Assembly (NCBI RefSeq): GCF_040869045.1
Contig: NC_090319.1
Span: 267,422,897 to 267,486,896 of the forward strand
Origin: Eurosta solidaginis
Taxonomy: Eukaryota > Arthropoda > Insecta > Diptera > Tephritidae
DNA length: 64,000 nt
Direction: 5' to 3'
Shown here: piece by piece, positions 24,549-37,100 of the stretch
How the letters are laid out: the number at the start of each line of letters is the position of its first letter
How positions within the stretch are numbered: position 1 is the stretch's first letter
Translations under genes and position numbers: made by a program
The notes under the pieces: model-generated
What the model was told of the DNA's origin: nothing
The model's input: only the letters and a program-made list of their open reading frames with translations
The model's database searches: none

Positions 24549-25183
24549 ATGCGCCTTATCCACAAAACCAATAAAACATATCACATGATATCCCTTCTTG
24601 TGATATTATCCCTGCTAATAATATCACCTGCAATTACCAATGCACACAGGCATTCGCGTTTGGATAAAAATAATGAACCAGCTGCCGTCACTAATTTATT
24701 CAATCCACTACAACAACAACAACAATATGAAAAATCTAAATTATCTGATGATCGCACATCATCGATTTCAATTAAAGATACAAAAGCAACAAACGACATT
24801 GCGCCAAAGACTCAATTAAACGCTGTTAGTAAGCCATCAATCTTTAACACAAATTTAAATAGCCATAAAGAAAATGATATCGTTAACGCTGCTGCAACAG
24901 CAACAAATCAATTTATAGACGTCATTAACGAGGCAGCAGCAAACATACGAAGCGCCACTATAAAATATGTAGCTCCAGCGGAGGCGCTTAAAAGTGGAGT
25001 GTTGAATGCATCAGCTGAAAATTTGTCTTCACATTTTGATGTTAAAAATAATCACAAAGAGGTGAAACTCGGAGAGAAGGAGTCAAAAATAAAGATTAAT
25101 GATGATTATAGTGGCGTTACTAGTCAAACTAAGAATTTTGAAGGATGTGCAACGGAGTTGATTGGTTTCGAAATTATAACAGG
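24549..25183 (+). CDS. ZP gene coding exon 1: signal peptide and low-complexity N-terminus
   Basis: Residues 1-211 plus two bases. The ATG at 24549 precedes HMISLLVILSLLIIS, a hydrophobic secretion signal with likely cleavage near NAHRHS. A second ATG (residue 13) could also start the signal. The middle is rich in Asn, Ala, Ser and Lys. FEGCATELIGFEIITG at the end opens the first PAN module. Donor GTAAGT at 25184. Confidence 0.88.
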
Positions 25184-28100
25184 GTAAGTACTCATTAACG
25201 ATAAAAGAGGATGTTCGTAAAATCACTTTTTTTCACGCCTTACAAAATTCTTGTTAGACTTTCCTCAAAAACTGTATTTAAAAATTTATTTTTGATCATG
25301 CTTTTACCTTTTCTTACTTATAGTTATGTCTTTTCGGCGCCTGAGAGATTATCAAGCTCACTTCCAGGCACATTGATGCTCACCGATTGCTTAGATGCCT
25401 GTCGTAAAGATGATAGTTGTCATGCTGTAAACTATGAGACCGGCTTGTGTGTGCTGTTCTCAGCGAATGCTGATGACCTTCCTGGTAAGATTATGAATTA
25501 GTTGTAATTGACTTAGTCGTATTTTTGTAGTATTTATAGTAAAAACATATTTAAACTCTTCTTCAAATTTCTTCATACAATTTGTATGTATAGAAAAACT
25601 TGAAGATTTCGAAAAAAATACTAATTCATTGAGACGGTGTCCTACACATAAAAACTAGCGAACGTTGCTGATGACGTCACCAAGATTTCAATTTCGGATG
25701 AAAGAAATTATAAATTTTTTTTTTTTGTGATAGTAATCATAGTACTTGGTTTCATCTCTAAATTGATTGAAAATGATTGTCGTACAATCAAATTTTATTT
25801 TAATCAAATTACTGGCCCAATAATGGATTGTGTTTTTCCGAGATTGAACTCCCGATTTCCTGATCAAAAAGTCAATATGCGAAGCTTGAGATGCTTTCTG
25901 ATAGAAACTATGCCTATCAATTTTATGTGTACTGTAACTGTAGGTTAGGTTAGGTTTGGTGGTAGCAACCCTGATTGGGGAAGCTCACTTGGACAACATG
26001 AAGGTCCCTTGTGATACCACATACAATAAAATTAAATAACGGTGACGTAGACATAGGTACTTAGAGAATCGTTGGGTAGCAACGATAAAGTTCCGAATGA
26101 TACCGATCTCAACCTTGGATAAATCCTCGGGAGATCCAAGTGAGTCGCGACCGAAGTACTTTTGCTTTGTTCTGGCAAAAGCTCCCAAACCACCCTCGAT
26201 CTCACTCTAGTTGAACTCAAGGCCTTGATAGCCGCTTGACTATCAAAGTAGATGTTGAATTCCCTAAACGTAGTAACACTTGATAGCAGTTTTTCCACCG
26301 CATCCTTAATCGCAGCAACTTCCGTTTGGAATACACTGCAGTGGTCAGCCAACTTAAAATTGATAAAAGACCCCCTACCAACCTTTTCGTTCAATTTCGA
26401 CCCATCCGTGCACAAGTTAATCGGTCCCCTGCGCCAGATGAATCCTCTTCGCCACTCCTCTCTCGGGGAATGACTGTAACTGTAGCTAATGACAGACTTT
26501 TAAGTCCAATCAAAGTCCTATAGAAATATGAGCACGATATGGAAACAGAAAAACAGACTTACTTTTCTTAAATCGACTTTAGTCAGCTTTTGGTAAGTTT
26601 TGCATCGCGATTTTTGAAATGGTAAGAATAACTTCGACTGTGTCCCATACGATGATAAAAACTTACTTCTTAGTCGATTTGGTTTCTTATCTGCCTTTTT
26701 GACCTTGACCTTATGACCTTTCTTGAGCTGCAGACCTAAATCGATCAGGAAAAACAGATTAATGCTCCATATAGTTGATACTGAAGATAACTGACATCGA
26801 TATTATTCACCATTTTGGTCGCGGCGTAGGTCATGCCTTTTCTGTTCTTGATAAGGGGCCTGGCATTTTCACTTCAAAATCAATATCACCAGTTTGAAAA
26901 GCTTTTCCTGTCTCGTCGAATAAAAAATGATATGTTTTCAAATAAGGCTTAAAAACATGTTGTGGTTGTTGTTGTAGCATGTGCTTCGTCCCGTCCAGTA
27001 GGTGCGACCACTCACTAATTGTCATCAATGTCCTATAGCGAGAGTCCGAGGAAACTTGGAGTTTCAACATAGAGATAAGTGTGTTATAGGTATTGGTTCC
27101 ATATTGCAATTGAAAAGATGGTTGGTGTCATGTAGGATTACATTACAAGCGGGACATACATTGGGTATGTCGGCATTGTTTCTGGATTCATATAAGTTTC
27201 ACCTATTTTAGTGTCCAGATCGAAGTTGAGTTGGAGTAACGCGCTTCTTTCTGAGGAGGTTGCTTTGCTAAACTGCGAATTTCGGGTATTTGTCTTTAAG
27301 AACGAAATGCACCGGACAACCTTTGGTATAACAGTCCGACGCCTTTTTAGGTATGTCCGTGAGGGCCTTATCATGCTTTTTTTCATATCGCTGAATTCTT
27401 AAGTGCCGAATATTTTCATATTATTTTCCAATCAGTTTGGATATCCAAGTTTCTGGGTATTTGGCAGAAACAGTTAATTCAGCATATCATTTCCCTTCTT
27501 TATGGGGAGTATTCTCGCCTCAGTGTTATGTTCTTGGGATGCAAGGGGATATCCCGTTGCAGTTCTGAGCGCGGTATTTTGATAGGCCCGCAGTTTCCGC
27601 CAGTGTGTTCCTTTAAAGCTCGTCGATCATATCCGGGTCTTGTAGCATACAAGCCGCCAGCCAATTGCATAATAGGTGGTTAGGGACATCTCTTTATTTT
27701 TGTTACTAAGTGCTACCACCAAGAGACTTGAGGATTTTGTTACGGCTTTGAACTTTAGATACAATTGCGGCTGAATGCACACCAAGGTATAAATCCTGAT
27801 TGAAAGGCAGATAGAAATTATAGAACTGGCACAAAATTATTACAGCCTTATTTAAATAGTTCAATATTTTCTCTATATAAATATCTCTTATCGAGTATAT
27901 TTTCCATACTAAACTTTAATTTAAGGTGCTCTTGCCAAATCACAATTTCCAGTATTTACACTTTATGCCCAAAAATCTTGCTTACGGAAACGTCCTTGTA
28001 CGCGTGCATGGTATATTGATCGTGTTCAAGGCTACAAATTGAATGGCTATGTTAGACGAAAATTCTTAGTTGAATCACGACAGGATTGTTTTGAGTCGTG

Positions 28101-31100
28101 CTTGAACGAGACGGAATTCGCATGCAGGTGAGTTTGAAAAATGTGAATGTGTGTTTCTAAGATTTCATATGAAATACGTAGAACACAGAAAGAGATATTT
28201 TTTTATAAAATACAGGGTTTCTTTTAAAAATGCTTATAAAGAAACCAGAATTATGGTGGCGATTTCAAGCATTCATAATAATCAGAAATTTATAACTGAG
28301 TATCTTAGGATCTTATAACATACAGACCTAAAGCAATCTGTTAGCTGTGTCATAACCACGCTGATATTGAAATCCAAGATTTCTAGATGATGAAGGTAGT
28401 GTAAATTCACAGAACATGAACGAGGCACTGGTATCTAAAACAGTATTTAGCATTAAAAATATTGAAAAATTAGTCAATCTAAAAAAGTATGCATATTTGA
28501 TATATACAAATGTCTATGTGCTAATTATTACGTACATTATCACAATAAACAATATTTGAAAAAAAACTATTTTCTGTAAACTTTTAGCATTGTCGATAAC
28601 ATAAACACAAGTTTGTTGCTTAAGTCTTTTGTGCAGTAGCTCTTATGCCATCGATATTAAATAACAAAACATACACTTTGGAGGTACTCATAAATCTTAA
28701 AGAACGGAAGTGTGTAATGGCTGCAATAACAAAAAAATGCATTGCAAAGTCTATAAACGTGCTAAATACCAATTAAAATATGCGTGACGAAGTATTTTAC
28801 CGGCTTAAAGTTAGGGTTATATAACGATCGCACAATGAATAACAATCAATTAGATGGACCGGGTTTACTTATAACGAACAATATATTTAAAATATTTTAC
28901 AAGGTGATATAAGTATTTCATTGTAAACTCTTTAAAACAAAAATTTATTATATTTGAAATGCTGCGTATTTTTATCGAAATTTTAATGCATTTTTTCTCC
29001 TTTTTTGCTTGTTTAAAATTATTTTTCATGGAATAAAAGATAAATTATCGCAGTTAAATAATAAAATTTGTTGTTGTTATTGTAGCCGAAGAAACACTGC
29101 CCTAAAGTTGGTGGCGTATTGCGGAAGCGGGCAGTTCTTTGCCGCATAAGATTCTGCTGTGCTCCGGTACTAGCCCGACTGCCTCGGCGAAATTTTTTTT
29201 TCGATCGAACTTTTGGGACTGTGAATCTGCCTCTAATCCCTCTTTCTTGCTGTTGATGCAGAAGTCACAGCTAACAAATTCTCTTTCAATTTAAAAACTT
29301 ATTTTCATTAACAAGTGTGCACATATGTCATATTACATACAACCCTTTCCGACAAAAAAAACTCTTGTGTGTTTGTTCGAGGGAACGTACTAACTTCCAA
29401 CCTTTTCGTGTTTGCTATTATGCAGCTTTACGGCGAAGAATTGAGCAGGAAAATCTGAATTTCCCTTTCCCTCCTGCGCGTTTCGACGCTCTTAAGTCTT
29501 CCTCAAGGAGTCTGATAATTTTATTTTAAAAACAATTCATTAACAACAAACATACATTACAATTAAATGGCATAAAATTGGACAATTACGTTTGGAAGGA
29601 AGAGGAGTTGACTTGCCGATCAGAAACTTCCTAATTATTCTTCATTAACCACTAACTTAAGTAGAAGTAACTTATACACCATCGTAACCTTACCCAGACT
29701 ATCGTAAAGAAAGACAGAAGTTGAATCCTCTTCTCTGCACTCTTTACTCATCCATATACCTAGATTCAAAACAACCTTTAGATGTAACAATCATCTCTCT
29801 GGGTCAATAGCAGTTTGTTCCTCAAATTTCTTCAAAAGATAGCCTTTCGAACTTCTTTGCCTCGTTTGTATCAATTTCGTAACCTTTCCTAGCGACCTCA
29901 TCAGCAACTGCTATGCTCGGAGATCCAGTAAAGGGAGACTTTGGGATGCCTTATGAACGCCAGCGGTGTTCGACTCCTACTCAAACTTGCATTTTAATGC
30001 TTTTAAGGAAACTCGTCTATCAGCAAAAGTTCATTTAATTGTCTTCGCGACTGTATTGTGCTGGTGTAGTCAAGTTAAAAACCTCAAGTTTCAATTAACT
30101 AATCTGCAGTTACTTTTAGGATAGTCAGGGCCAATTCCCTAAAGTTATGCACCTATAATACTCTGCCAACGCTCCTGGAATTAATACTTTATTAAATGGC
30201 TTCTTTTTACATTCGGGTACTTTGTAACAGCTTTATTTAGTTCTTGGATTTTTTTTTCGAACCGTGTACTTTTTAGAACTGGAACCGTGTCTTTTTGTCA
30301 GGTACTTTTGGAGCCACTTAGTTTTTAAGAGCCGTGCACTCTTCAAGAACAGGGTACTTTTTAAGAACCGGGTTCCTTTTTAAATACGGCTACTTTTTTT
30401 GGACCGTCTAGTTTTTTGAACCATGGTACTTATCCAGAGTCGGTTACTTTTTGCAATCGGGTACGTCTCTAGACCGTGGTACGTTGTAAGAATCAGGTAA
30501 TTTTAAGCAGGTACTTTTTAAGCGCCTAGTACTTTTTTGAACCTCTCATTTTTTTTACAGGCGGGTAGATTTTGGAGCAGAGTGCTTTTTTTGAATTTCC
30601 AGAAAAGGGTTCTCTTTAGGGTACTTTTTGGGCCGGTTACATATTTAGAACCGGATGCTTTTTTAAAACCGGTTATTTTTTAGAACCTGCTTCTTTTTTG
30701 GAAGCACGCGATTTTTTTAACGCGCTCCTTTTCTATCAGATACTTTTTTAAAGCCAAGTAGTTTCCAAGAGCGGAGTTAGTTTTAAAAATCAGGAACTTC
30801 TTCAGAACCGGATTTTTTAGAATCGGCTACTTTTTTCATTCGCTTAGTTTTTGAACCAGATACTTTCTTAGAACCGGGTACTTTTTAAAGTGAGTCCTCT
30901 TTTTAGCCTAGTACTTTTGAGAGCCGAGTAAGTTTTTGAAACAGGTAAGTTTTAAAACCGTGAACTTCTTAGAACTGAGTATTATTTGGAACTGACTACT
31001 TTGTTGAACCGAGTAGTTTATGAGAAACAAGTACTTTTTCAGAATCGGATAATCTGTAAGAACCGGATCCTATTTTAGAACAGGGTACTTTTTTTAAATA

Positions 31101-34100
31101 AGAATAAATTTTTTAACCGGGTACTTATTTAAGGCCGAGTACTTTTTTAAAAAGGTGCTACCGAGTTGTACAGTGAAACCTATCACTTCATGTCGATAAT
31201 AAACTGCTTAGCTTTAATTAACAATTACCTACTAGTTAAGCTGATTAAACACCTGTAAAACTCAATGAGATAATAAAACGTTAATGAATAATTGCAATAT
31301 ACGAGCGGCGCTCCTGCACCCTCCCTTTTATAATAAATCATTACCCATCGATTTAATTTAAGCGCTCATTTTTACACACTTCAGCTGACTTAATGATTGT
31401 TGTTTAAATTTTGAATAGCAAAATAAGCTTTGAATAATGGCTTACTAAACAAAAGCATAGCAAATAATAAGCAAAGGGGTACACAGATTTATGAGCTTTA
31501 ACTTCTCCACAAAATTGCAATGATTTTGCATTAACACGAGCAAATGTTGCATGAATTGGTTCATATTGAGCATTTTTTTACTCACTTTACATACTTTTAT
31601 TATTATAGTTATTCTTTTTTTCGTTTCCTTGTTTATTTTTAAACATTCCTTGATCTTATACCTATTTTATAGATTTTTTTTTGCTTTTTTCTCTCCACAG
31701 ATCGGCAAACTATTATCGTCAAACAAGAACTTGTGAGCTTTCCGAAATGGATCGCATTACTTTAACCGGCACAAGCGCATTCCAGCAACAAAATGATGCT
31801 GTTGATTATCTAGAGAATAACTGTATTGATGAGCCAAATAAATTATGCGAGTTTAAACGTTTGCCTGGACGCATATTGAAAACCGTGGATGCAGTGTATC
31901 AAGATGTTGGCAGCATTGTTGAGTGTCGTGATTTATGTTTGAATTCACCGTATAGGTAAGCAACGTAGTGGAGGTGTAATGTTGGGACTATGTCATAAAA
32001 AAACTGAAAAAAGTTAAGTAATGCAATTAATGATGAATAAGGAAGAAAAATATGTATACGTAAACTAAATATGGGCATAATTAATGTTGCTGTCGTAGGG
32101 TCTGCGTATAAGAAAAGCATTTGCAATAGTGCTGTGTATTTTTAAAAACTTATATACCAACTTGACCCATTTGGATTAAGTGCGTTACATGGAATAAGAT
32201 AAAACTAAGCCACAGGAATTTTGAGATAAAATAAAAATGTAAGTATGTAAAGCAGCGAGCAAGAAAAGAGCAGTGGCAATTTTAGGAAAGTTTTGTTAAT
32301 TGAACTCTTTCTTTATTTTCGTTAATTTGTAAAAACGTCCGTGAATTTTGTAACTGAAACCATGCAAATCAAAAATGTTTTCGAAAAAATAAGAACCTAC
32401 TACTTATTTAGAACCGAGTACTTTTTCGGAGCCAGGTACTAGTTTAGAACCGTATACTTATTTGAACCTGTCACTTATTCAGATCCGGGTAGGTACTTTT
32501 TCACAACCGAGTACTGTAAGAAACGGGTATTTTTTTGAACCGGCTAATTTTTTCAGAACCGGCTACTTTTTAAAACCGTATGATTATTTGAACCAGGAAC
32601 TTTTCAGAGCCAGGTACTCTTTCAGAACTGAGTACTCTAAAGAACCGGAATTTTTTTAACCCTATACTTTTTTTGAATCAGGTAACTTTTTATAACCGTC
32701 TACTTGTTTGAACCAGGTTCTTTTTCAGAACCGGCAATCTTTCAGAAACGTATTCTTTAGAATAGGGTATTTTTTTGAAATGGCCGTTTTTTTGGAACTG
32801 GTTACCTTATTGAACCGTCTACTTGTTTGAACCGGGTATTTTTTGGGAGTCGGGTACTTTTACAGAAACGCATTCTTTTAGAACCGGCTACTTTTTTAGT
32901 ACCGTCTTGTTTTTTGAACAGGGGAATTTTTCAGAGCCTGGTACTCTTTCAGAACCGGGTGCATTAAGAACGGGCTACTTTTTTAGAAAGTTACCACTTC
33001 AAAACGGTTAGCTTGTTTTAACCAGTTACTTTTTCAGAGCCTTTTTAGAACCAGGTACCGTTTTTGAACCATGTAGATTTTAAGAATAGTTTATTTTGCA
33101 GAGCTGGGTACATTTTTAAATCCTGGAACTTTTTTATAACCGGGTACTATTTTTAACCGAGTACTTTTTTACAGCCGGAAAAGCCCAAAAGATGTTTAAA
33201 AGCCTTGAGCCGGATATTTTTAAAGAGCGGAATACTTTTTAAAGCCGGGTACTTTTTTTTGGGCCCGGAACATTATTGGAGCCAGATAGTTTTTGAGACC
33301 GGGTATTTTTTTTAGAACCGAGCTCATTTTTGAATTCGCATTGGTTTTTATCAATTTTTCCCAAAGAGTGTCCTACTTTTTCTCCATAGGAAGGGCGAAT
33401 AGCCTAATTTTTTTATAAGGAAGAAATTCTCAAACTCCCTCCGGATATTAATATTTCGAAATAAAAATCGGGTATAGGTATAAGTTGTGACGTTTGCGCA
33501 GTGGTTGGATTGCCCAATGTAAGTCCATGATAGCCCGTCCCTTTTTGGCTAGTCCACCCCTGGAAAAAAAGTTATTGTAAAAAGAATCTTTCAAGTTCAA
33601 AAACTCCAAAATCAAAAAAATTCGAAATAGTTATTCTCTCACTGTGATTCATTTTCCATGACTAGCCCAGGATAGCCCAGCCCGTTTTTTGTTAGCACAC
33701 CCATGAAAAAAATGTGCTTCAAATAGTTGAAAAAAAAAACTGCACAATGATTGTTTTCTCACTGCGGACGGTTTGCCTAGGGACAGGTCAGAACAGACCC
33801 CCACCCTATCTTTCGGTAAACCGGCCTTGGAAAAAGGTATCGTAAGTAAAAAATTTCGATTTTTTTTTAACCTTTGGGAATAAATTTAAACAACGCGACA
33901 TCAGGACGGACAAGGCGACAGCTGTTTTGATAATAACTTGAAATATCTCCAAAGCCGGTTGTATTTTTGAAGAGTACGATCATTGGAGGAGTGCGGTTTT
34001 AAGTCCCAGGAATTAAAAAAATATTTGATATATTTCCAATATATATATATATTTTTTTTTTGTCTTAAACAGATGCCATTCTTACGATTACGGTGACACT

Positions 34101-37100
34101 GGCGATATGGTTTGCCGTCTATCACATCACAGTCGCATCACACTCACCGACGTACAAGATCCCTACTTGGAAGTATCCGAAGCAACAACCTATGAATTGT
34201 CATCTTGTTACAATGTGACCATAGAATGTAGTGCCAACGATATGATTGCACGTATACGCACATCAAAACTTTTCGATGGCAAAGTTTATGCTAAAGGTTC
34301 ACCCAAATCTTGTGCTTATGATGTGAAAAACTCACTCGATTTTGAGTTACGTATGGGTTATCAAAATCTCGAATGCAATATACATCAAAGCATTACAGGA
34401 CGTTATACAAATGATGTCATAATACAACATCATGACGCAATAGTTACCTCATCCGACTTAGGTTTAGCTGTAAAATGTCATTATGATTTGGCTAATAAAT
34501 CACTTAGCAATCAAGTGCTACTAGATGTTAAAGATGATTTCGGGGAACCAGCATTAAGTGAAGAAGTAATTGTTGATTCACCAAATGTTCTAATGAAAAT
34601 AACAATACGTGATGGCATCGATGTAATGCGTACCGCTGAAGTTGGTGATCCTTTAGCGCTAAAATTCGAAATTCTTGATGCACAAAGCCCTTACGAGATA
34701 TTTATTCGTGAACTTGTAGCCATGGATGGTGCAGATAATGCGGACATTATACTAATCGATTCGAGAGGTTGTCCAACCGATCAATTTATTATGGGACCCA
34801 TTGTGAAAAGTCCTCTATCTGGTAAAATTTTATTAGCTCATTTTGATGCTTTTAAATTTCCCACATCTGAGTTGGTACAATTTCGTGCACTTGTAACACC
34901 CTGTATGCCAACATGCGCGCCGGTGAAATGTGAGCAAGCGGATATTGGTGGTGATGGGAAGTCCGTGATTTCGTATGGTAGAAGGAGGCGTTCTTTAAAT
35001 GGAACGGGTGAGTATAAAAGAAATTTATAAATCGTTTGCATCTTAGAATATTTTATGTTTTGTTTTATTAAGAATAAAACAAACGTTATTTTATTTTGAT
35101 GTCGTTACAGTTTCATTTTTGCCTTGGTTTTGTTCCGCTTTTACCTTTATTCTTCAAGATACATTATCATTTGTTTCGGTTTCATTGGAAATTTTATTTC
35201 GTTCCTTAAATCGTATATTTTGTTTCAACTTCGTCCTAGTTTTGGTATTGTTATTAAAAATATTCATTTCGCTTCTGTTTTGTTCTGGTTCCGATTTCGT
35301 TCCTTGAAATGAATATAACACTTCATTATACTCAGCTGAGCAGAGCTCAGAGACTATATAAATTTTGGTCGCATAACGGTACTCCGTAACGGCATAAACT
35401 AATCGAGATAGATATAGACTTCTACATATCATCTGGGCGAAAAAAGAAATTAATTTAGCCATGTCCCTCCATCCGTCTGTCCGTAAACACTATAACTTGA
35501 GTAAATTTTGAGGTACCTTAATGAAATTTGGTATGTAAGTTCCTGGGCACGAATCTGAGATCGCTATTTAAAATGAACGAAATCGGACTATAACTACGCC
35601 CACTTTTTCGATAGCGAAAATTTCGAAAAACCGAAAAACTGCGATAATTCATTACCAAAGACGCATGTATGTGTTCTGAATAAAAATTAACAAATTTGGA
35701 TGACGACCACATTAAAAAAAAATTTTTAAAGTAAAATTTCAACAAAAAATTTAATATCTTTACATTATATAAGTAAATTATGTCAACATTCAACTCCAGT
35801 AATGATATGGTGCAACAATATACAAAAATAAAATAAAATTTCAAAATGGTCGTGGCTCCGCCCTTTTTCATTTAATTTGACTAGAATACTTTTAGTGCCA
35901 TAAGTCGAACAAAAATGTATCAATCCTTGTGAATTTGGTAAGGGCACAGCTTCTATGACTATAACTGGTTTCTGTGAAAATGGGTGAAATCGGTTGAAGC
36001 CACGCTCATTTTTTATACACAGTCGACCGTCTGTCCTTTAGCTCGGCCGTTAACACGATAACGTGAGAAAAATTCTATATATCTTTACTAAACTTAGTTC
36101 ACGTACTTATCTGAACTCACTTTATCTATCCCACTTTTTCGATATCGAAAATTTCGAAAAATGAAAAAGATGTCATAATTCTATACAAATTCTGTACGAA
36201 ATAAAAAGCCCTTTGAATCATGGCAGGAATACTATTCGTGGTATTACATATATAAATAAATTAGCTGTATCTGGCAGATGATGTTCTGGGTCACCCTGGT
36301 CCACATTTTGGTCGATATCTCGAAAACGCCTTCACATATACAACTAAGGGCCACTCCCTTTTAAAACCCTCACTAATACCTTTAATTTCATATCCATATC
36401 GACAAACACCCCTGGTCCCCCTTTATGGCGATATCTCGAAAAGCCGTCCACCTATAGAACTAAGGCCTACACCCTTCTAAAATACTCTTTAATACCTTCC
36501 GTTTGATACCCATGTCATACAAACACATTCCAGGGTTACCCTAGGTTCATTTTCTCACATGGTGATTTTCCCATATTTTGTCTCTAAAGCTCTCAGCTGA
36601 GTATGTAATGTTTGGCTACACCCCAACTTAGCTTTCCTTACTTGTTTTTGTTTTGATTTTAGTTTTGTTCTTCAAAATAAATAATTCTTACCGGTTCGGG
36701 TTTGGTAATTAAAAGTGTATATTTCAATATTATTTCAATATTTCAAGTTCTGGTTTCGTTTCTAAAAATTTCAGTTTTGTGTCAATTTTACTGCTATCCT
36801 TATATCGTTCTTCGTAAATTAAGTTTTCTTTCACCGTTGTTCAATTCTAATTCGGTTTTACTTCCATTCTTCAAAACAGAACCTTTAGTTTCGGTTTCAC
36901 TCCAGCCTTAGTTCCGCTCCTAAAAGTGACCCTTTCGTTTCATTTTCATTCCAATACTATTTTACTTCCTTTCTTCAAATGGATATCTACTTTCTATTTA
37001 TTTCAGTTAGAGTTACTTCCTCAAAAGTAAATTTGATTTCATACTTCTTTTACATCTAATTTCATTCTTTAAAATATTTGCTGCGTTTCGGTTTTGGTTT

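Noticed and set aside
32462..33011. Two Phe/Glu-rich ORFs
   Set aside because: They are translations of the intron 4 minisatellite.
30240..33345. CRISPR-like repeat arrays
   Set aside because: Units are degenerate and contiguous, without constant-length unique spacers, and the context is a fly intron.
34107..35030. Stand-alone 307-aa gene
   Set aside because: It is exon 5 of the spliced ZP gene read from an internal Met into the intron.
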